NCBI RefSeq assembly: GCF_958979055.1
Contig: NC_084897.1
Location: forward strand, 21,687,628 to 21,751,627
Origin: Alnus glutinosa
Lineage: Eukaryota > Streptophyta > Magnoliopsida > Fagales > Betulaceae
Direction of reading: 5' to 3'
Length of the DNA stretch: 64,000 bases
A program made the translations under genes and the position numbers. The notes under the pieces are model-generated. The model did no database searches and had not been told where the DNA came from. It saw only the letters and a list, made by a program, of their open reading frames with translations. Numbering within the stretch: the stretch's first letter is position 1; every line of letters begins with the position of its first letter. Below, in pieces: positions 58,470-64,000 of this stretch.

Positions 58470-59963
58470 TCATTTACCGTTAGCGGCTTCTTCTAGAGAA
58501 TTACTTCCTACCTGTGCAATCGATCGGATTCCGGCCGGGATGAGCGGCTCATGTTGCCGTTGATCCTCTAAGTTGTCCAACGCCTGTTTGGATGGCTTAG
58601 GTTTCCAGTACATTGCATAAAGAATCAGCTGAGCTGTTCCAAGAAAAAATCCAGCCCCATTTGGTATCTGCAAGAAAATCGATGTCAATCAATGCATTTA
58701 TTCAATATCAAAAACAAAAAATCCATTCTCCCAACTTACTCCAACAAACAAGTCTTTGGCGATGAAGGCATAGGCAGTCCAAACTCCCCCATTCAAGAAA
58801 AAGATGAATGAGAGAAGGAAAGGCATGTATTCCACACTCTTTGTGCTCACCACCGTTTTCTACAAAGCATTTTTACATGAAATAACACTCAATGAGCAGA
58901 AGAAGTGTAAGAATCTTTAGTTTAGGGTTTCTTATTTAACACTCCTAGCTTCAATATATTCATGAAGAACTCTCTTTCTTCCCTCTGTTTCCGCTCTCTC
59001 TTTCATATTATATCTCTCTCGATCCATGTTCAACATTGTATGCAAGTGCTTATATTATTAATGGTCGTAGATTGTGATTTTGTACACAAAAAAGTATGAT
59101 TTTAAACTTAAATGGACCCTACAATGCATGCAGTTTTTATATAATAATATATAATTGCCTCAATGCCTTTCTTCTTCATAGATCTAACTAACTATATATC
59201 TATATATTATTATTACCATAGCTGAGAGAGGTGAAGCGTATGCAATCATACTGAAGGCTACACACAGTAACCCTGCAACAACAATCCTCATTTCTCCATG
59301 TAGCACGAATTGAGTCAGCAAAATTGCTGCTGCTGGAAATCCCACATCCAAAATTGCAACAAGAATGGCAGTTCTAGCCTACCACATATAAAATATCATT
59401 ATTTATGACATTTAATCCAAACTTTAACTCATTTTGTAGGGAGAAAAAAAAAAACAGAGCATATATATATATATATATATACCTTCATTCTTGAAGGTGC
59501 AAGAGTTAGAAAGATAATAAGAAAAATGATCTCGACAACAGCACCGAACATGTTGACAGTGGCGACGAGCAAGCTATTGGGCTCAATAAGTCCATAGTAA
59601 ACCCAAAAGTATGCATTCAACAACTTGCAAATGTAAGGAAGGCTCTCAAATTCCTCAGTCGATCTACGCTTCACAATTCGCCAAAACGTTGGTCTGCAAA
59701 TTTATAATCCAAAAAATATATATATATATTTTTTTCACTATTAGCTAGTTACTGTTAGAGATCAAGAAGTACAAAACAAGTAAATTAAAGGAGATTACGT
59801 ACGTGGGAGAAAGGTAGAGTAGCCCTGACATAATGTTGCCTGAAAAGTATACGAGCAAGAAAATCAAAGAAAAGAAGAAGAAGAACACATCAAACGTTTC
59901 TATGTAGAAAACCAGAGATGGGCTATTACCTAGCACCCCAAAAAGGTGAGCTAAGCTTATCAT
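58470..59963 (-). CDS. SWEET sugar transporter, clade IV (SWEET16/17-like), copy B, six exons
   Basis: Exons on the minus strand are 59963-59930, 59839-59803, 59693-59483, 59378-59217, 58859-58740 and 58667-58470 (762 nt, 253 residues), all GT..AG. Exons 1, 2, 3 and 5 have exactly the sizes found in copy A (34, 37, 211, 120 nt); exon 4 is one codon shorter and exon 6 longer. Repeat 1 shows [41 protein letters not shown] and [10 protein letters not shown]. Repeat 2 shows [52 protein letters not shown] and [10 protein letters not shown]. The pocket Asn and Trp residues are kept. The long polar C-terminal tail (about 210-253) is expected on the cytosolic side and differs from copy A. Vacuolar hexose transport is inferred from the clade. 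The gene is compact, with introns of 72-357 bp. Confidence 0.93.
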
Positions 59964-60740
59964 ACTGAGAAAAGATGAATTTCACTCGAAAAAACGAACG
60001 TGATGATTGGATTCCGGTGAGGATCTCTTGCAGAGTGGAGCTTTTGATCGGACTTCAATTATCTTTGAATCTATGACAGAGGAATCACTTCAGTTTGAGC
60101 CGTCAAAAGCAGAGGTCTTTGCTACTCTGTTCTCTCTTCGAGCCTGATCATTTCTCATTTTGTGTACGTGGCTACAAAGTAATTTATGCACTATTTTATA
60201 AACTGGTCATTGCGATTATCCCTGATCACAAACAAGCCTATCTCAGACAGTAATTATTCCGAGCTGAAGGTCAGTGCAACGACTTGGCACATCCTAGTTG
60301 GAGAAGAACGAACGAATGGCCAAGAATTGCAGCTGTCTATTGTGTCCGGCGGACTTAAATTATTTGTCTGAATTTGAGAAGGTAATCGTAAGAGATCACT
60401 TATGAAATCTACTTGACCGGATAAATAGTTGGGCAGCCCAATGTGAGTCTTATAAGTGGTGTCTCACAATTATCTACCCAAATTCTTTCAAATTCGAACA
60501 AATAATTTGAAAAAAATTCTAACAGCGCCGTCCTTGATGCCCGATGAGACAATAATAAATGAGAATGGACCCTACAATTTCAGCAAAATATGACATAATT
60601 AATTCGACAAGTCTCTCAGCATATTCCTTCTATTATGACATCTATTGCTTGTGTATATGTTGTCAGGAATCAGGATATAGTGAATAATTTGTTATATCTG
60701 TCATTTATCATGTATATAATAAATGTAATAGCCGCTATAA
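59964..60740. other. SWEET copy B upstream region
   Basis: Contains the leader and promoter of SWEET copy B in its first few hundred bases; a definite TATA box could not be fixed. Nothing else is recognised before the LINE remnant. Confidence 0.4.
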
Positions 60741-62480
60741 TTTCTAAGTACAACATGAGTGTCTTAAAGCTTCCTCATGGTCTTTGCAAAGAGCTACAAG
60801 GTTTAATTCAGACATTTTGGTGGGGCACCAATCAAATATTAAAAAGATCTATTAGATGAGCTAGAAGCGTATGGGTTTTTCAAAGACCCAAGGCAGGTTG
60901 GGATTTAGAGACATGATTATTTTTAACCAAACTCTTTTGGCTAAGCAGGGCTAGAGACTCTTAAAGGAACCAAATTCAATGGCTGCCCGTATTCTCAAAA
61001 CCAAATACTATCCTAAAACATCTTTTTTGGAAGCCTCGATGGGGAGACATCCTTCCTATGCGTGGCGGAGCATAATGTCTGCTCTAACCATTTTGCAAAG
61101 GGGATTAGTGTGGAGAGTGGGGAATGGATGCGATATTCGGATTTGGGGTGATTCTTGGTTATCGACTCTAACCTCTTTTTCTGTTCAACCTCCTAGGAGT
61201 CTTTTTCCTGCGAACTCGAAGGTAGCTGCACTCATTGACCCAGATTTGAAGAGTTGAAACCGAGGGTTGATTAATGATATTTTCCTGGAGTCAGAAGCAC
61301 ATGTTATACTAAATATTCATTTGAGTCATCTACAGCCTCCAGACGTCTAGATCTTCAAATGGTTTGTTTTATGTTCGAAGTGCTTACTATATGGAGAAAG
61401 AGTTCCAAGCTCTTAATAGAAGTGGGGAATCCCGACTTAGCATGTGCGAGACTATATGAAAGACAAATTGAAACCTCAAAATTCTGACTGTTGTGAAGAT
61501 GTTGATGTGGAAGGCTTGCCACAATATTTTGCCAACGAAGGTAAATCTAATAAGAGGAGTGGTGAGTGATAGTTTATGCCCTATATGCGAATGTGAAGAA
61601 GAAACTCTACTCCATGTTCTTTGGAGTTGTCCTGCAGCTAGGGATGTGTGGGGAAGTGGACCAAATTCAATGCAGAAATGTGAGATCATGGAAGTTGATT
61701 TTCTTGGACTCTTGCGTTTAATGGTGGAGCGGTGTGACAAGGATGAGCTACAAAATATGGCAGCGAAGAAATGCTGTTATTTTTGGGGGGGTCTTTTAGC
61801 CATCTCAATTATGTTATAAGGGAGGCAACAGAGGTCTTAAGCTCTTTTAAACAACTCACTTCTACACCGGAAGATGGAATCGAGCAAATTAGTGTGCATC
61901 TACCTATGGTGTGGCAAGTCCCACCCCTATAAGGTCAATTGCGATGCTGTCTGTGGACTTAAAGCACGGTTGAATGTGTTTTGGGGCAATTATTAGAGAT
62001 TTCATGGGAAGAGTGGTGGCGGCAAGTAGCTGCACACAAGGTAGCATTACTGATCCAATAGTGGCTGAAGCAGTGAAGCTTGGGCTGGAATGTTTGCTGC
62101 AATCTTGTGTAAGGACAAGTGTGTTTTTGATATAATTCTTGAAGGCGATTCCCAGCAAATTGTGACAAAGATTAAGGAGGGGACTCCAAATACTAGTAGG
62201 TATGGCCACTTTGTGGAAGGTATTAAAAGTATTTTGCAATCTTTCCGTTCAGGTATGGTGGTTCATGTAAAACGAGATGCTAACTTAGCTGCACATCAGC
62301 TCGCTAAAGATGTGGTCATTCATGTCATAAATACTACTAAAGTAAAAGAAATTCCTCCAATTATTTATGATATTGTAAGTAGGGAACTGTTAAGTTCCTA
62401 GTTTTTTCAGATCTCAGAGTCTTTGATTGTAATGCTTTTGAGATTTATAAAGAAGAATTATTTGTTAAAAAAAAACAAAA
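60741..62480 (+). mobile_element. 5'-truncated LINE (L1-type) remnant, longest in the window
   Basis: The plus strand keeps, with stops and frameshifts, the end of a plant LINE ORF2. The reverse-transcriptase thumb comes first (LPHGLCKELQGLIQTFWWGT, about 60769). It is followed by AARILKTKYYPKTSFLEASM and SYAWRSIMSA...LVWRVGNGCDIRIWGDSWL (about 60980-61165), a zf-RVT motif (WKACHNILPTK, CPICECEEETLLHVLWSCPA, about 61505-61640) and an RNase H-like domain (ILEGDSQQIVTKI, HVKRDANLAAHQLAKD, about 62130-62310). It ends in a 3' untranslated stretch with an A9 tract (62468-62476). The endonuclease and most of the reverse transcriptase are missing, so it cannot move by itself. Confidence 0.88.
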
Positions 62481-63654
62481 TGCTCTTGGTGGAGAGCACA
62501 TGACCTAAATGGAACTAATTATAATCCATTTATAGAAAGTCTATTATAAATAAATAATTTGAATAAAGTCATCTAGAAAAACAATTTAATAACCACTCTA
62601 CACATTTGAATCAGAATATTCCTTTAAACCGGTTTGGATGAAAATCTTATCTATAAGTTAATAAAAGATTCCAACACATAATGATCGGACAAAGATTAGG
62701 CCGAAAACAGGATATTTTCATATACTATTAGAGCGATGGGCATGATCCAATAGCTATATTTTATTATTATTATTCAAATCCGGGAAAAGGTTGCAAGGAA
62801 CAATGGCTAGATTCATCCGTTTCACTCATTTAATATGGTTGATCGAACACACGAGGATTGTCGGCGAAACGCTTGACGGTGGCAGTGCACATGGTTATAG
62901 TATTGGACCGGCCAAATTAAAGAATTATGGGCCTTTAGGCTAATACCGACATAATGAGAATTGTGGGTTCCAAGTCAAAACAACAAGACTCCTGAATGGG
63001 CCTATCCTGGAGATGGACACTCAAACGAATCTTCCACGGAAAAGGCTATTTTCGGGAATACATGATTGGCGGCACATCTAGATTGAATCTCAAGAGTGGA
63101 TACATCCCAAGCCCAAGATTTAACTTCTCTAGCCAAGGCGCGAGACAAGCATGTCCTGAGAACTTAGGTCTTATCCCATGAAATATGGATCAGAACTCTA
63201 CTCCAAGCCGAATTGAGTTAGGAGTCTCATCCCGGGTTCAATTAGGACACATTGAAGAATCCAGTCAACAGTCCAACTCCCAGTTGAATTGGGATAGGAC
63301 TTTAAGACTGAATCAAACTCCTAGCACTCTTAGTTTAAGTTGGAGTAGGAGACCTAATCCAAGCTTGGCTCAACCTCTTCCCCTATAAATATAGGCTCTT
63401 ATACCAAGTATAAGCCTTACACTGAATTATTGTGTATTAAACATACTTTTCTTTCAAAGATTGACTTTGTCATCGGAGTGAGACCCGCTGACACCCCGAT
63501 TAGTTCTCTTAATTTCTCTTGATTTTAGTGATTGTGAGAACCTGAACAACATTGAAAAAATGGCCATTCATACCGTACAAAAAACTGTTCTAACAATTAC
63601 AAATAACATAAGATAATTGCCATCCAAAAGGTTGTCTTCATCCAATGTTCAACC
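62481..63654 (+). other. Spacer with LTR-like promoter sequence
   Basis: About 63380-63540 looks like the R/U5 side of a plant LTR: a TATA-type box CCCCTATAAATATAGGCTC (63379), a transcript-start-like AAGCCTTACACTG, and GACTTTGTCATCGGAGTGAG typical of some Ty3-type LTRs. I could not find a matching TG start, a partner LTR or a target duplication. The frames at 62996-63181 and 63185-63388 show no domain. Confidence 0.35.
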
Positions 63655-64000
63655 CATTACAAAAAATTTGCTCATTAGCGGCCAACAAATTTGGCCGCTA
63701 ATAATGTTATTTTGGCCGCTATTGATCAACAGCAGCCAAATTTGGCTGCTAAAGAGTGGCCGCTAATAGTCCGACGCTAAAGACTATTAGCGGCCACATT
63801 TTTGACTCGCCACTAATAATTGTCTTATAGCGGCGAATTTGGTGGCTACTAAAAATAATTTTACCCGCCGCTAATACTAGACTATTAGCGGCCACACATA
63901 TGTGGCCACTAATAGTTAAAATAGTCTAGTATTATTAGCAGTCACACATATGTGGCCGCTAATACTAGACTATTAGCGGCTACATAGTTAAAATAGTCTA
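63655..64000. mobile_element. Left end of a CACTA (En/Spm-type) element, cut by the window edge
   Basis: The terminus CATTACAAAAAATTTGCTC is close to the plant CACTA end CACTACAAGAAAA, with C-A-T-T-A for C-A-C-T-A. After it lie many direct and inverted copies of TTAGCGGCCA (about one per 25-30 bp), the subterminal transposase-binding arrays seen in this superfamily. Two near-perfect palindromes built on GGCCACACATATGTGGCC occur at about 63885-63920 and 63937-63966. The other end, and any transposase genes, lie beyond the window. Confidence 0.65.

Noticed and set aside
61387-62239. Minus-strand frames of 117 and 111 codons
   Set aside because: Antisense to the LINE zf-RVT and RNase H-like segments, which have recognisable motifs on the plus strand.
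63655-64000. CRISPR-like array of TTAGCGGCC repeats
   Set aside because: Repeats are short, occur in both orientations and have unequal spacing beside a CACTA-type end; the genome is a plant's.

Overview
This is nuclear DNA from a eudicot plant. It is AT-rich, has spliced genes with GT..AG introns and plant-specific families, and is packed with plant-type transposable elements. I cannot name the species. A woody eudicot is my guess from the transposon load, not something the sequence proves. I see no bacterial-style operons, CRISPR arrays, rRNA or convincing intact tRNA genes.

Seven protein-coding genes can be supported. In order they are: a 114-residue uL18-family (L18p/L5e) organellar-type ribosomal protein (+, 4727-5071); a three-exon dormancy/auxin-associated (DRM/ARP) protein that no single long ORF reveals (+, 12375-13724); a four-exon folate-receptor-like membrane protein (+, 19923-24765); a four-exon PP1 catalytic subunit of the TOPP type (-, 29440-27222); a DUF538 secreted protein (-, 40547-40038); and two tandem six-exon clade IV (SWEET16/17-type) sugar transporters (-, 50998-46342 and 59963-58470). 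From memory, uL18, folate-receptor-like and TOPP8 are neighbours in Arabidopsis (At5g27820, 27830, 27840). If so, 4-30 kb is a conserved block with the DRM gene lying inside it here.

Most of the rest is transposon-derived. I see MULE-like foldback elements with 9-bp target duplications (17870-18302, 47029-47845, 49600-50095), PIF/Harbinger-like elements with TTA/TAA duplications (15301-16681, 20752-21058, 24947-25573, 35611-36378, 41261-41547), and a hAT element with 8-bp duplications (33334-35198) that carries a nested, internally deleted Ty3-type LTR retrotransposon. There are also other hAT-like copies, palindromic MITEs, three 5'-truncated LINE remnants, SINE-like tRNA-derived pieces, solo-LTR-like sequences and the left end of a CACTA element at the right window edge. 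The two SWEET copies keep almost identical exon sizes, but introns 4 and 5 of the 46-51 kb copy have swollen to 1.1 and 2.6 kb by transposon insertion; the matching introns of the other copy are 357 and 72 bp.

I found no novel multi-gene system. The parts most worth a second look are the split DRM gene, the nested hAT/LTR structure, a shared GGTGGCC-rich palindromic array in two different transposon families, a 30-bp minisatellite open on both strands, and a few orphan coding-like segments (26465-26655, 36.5-37.2 kb, 39.3-39.4 kb).
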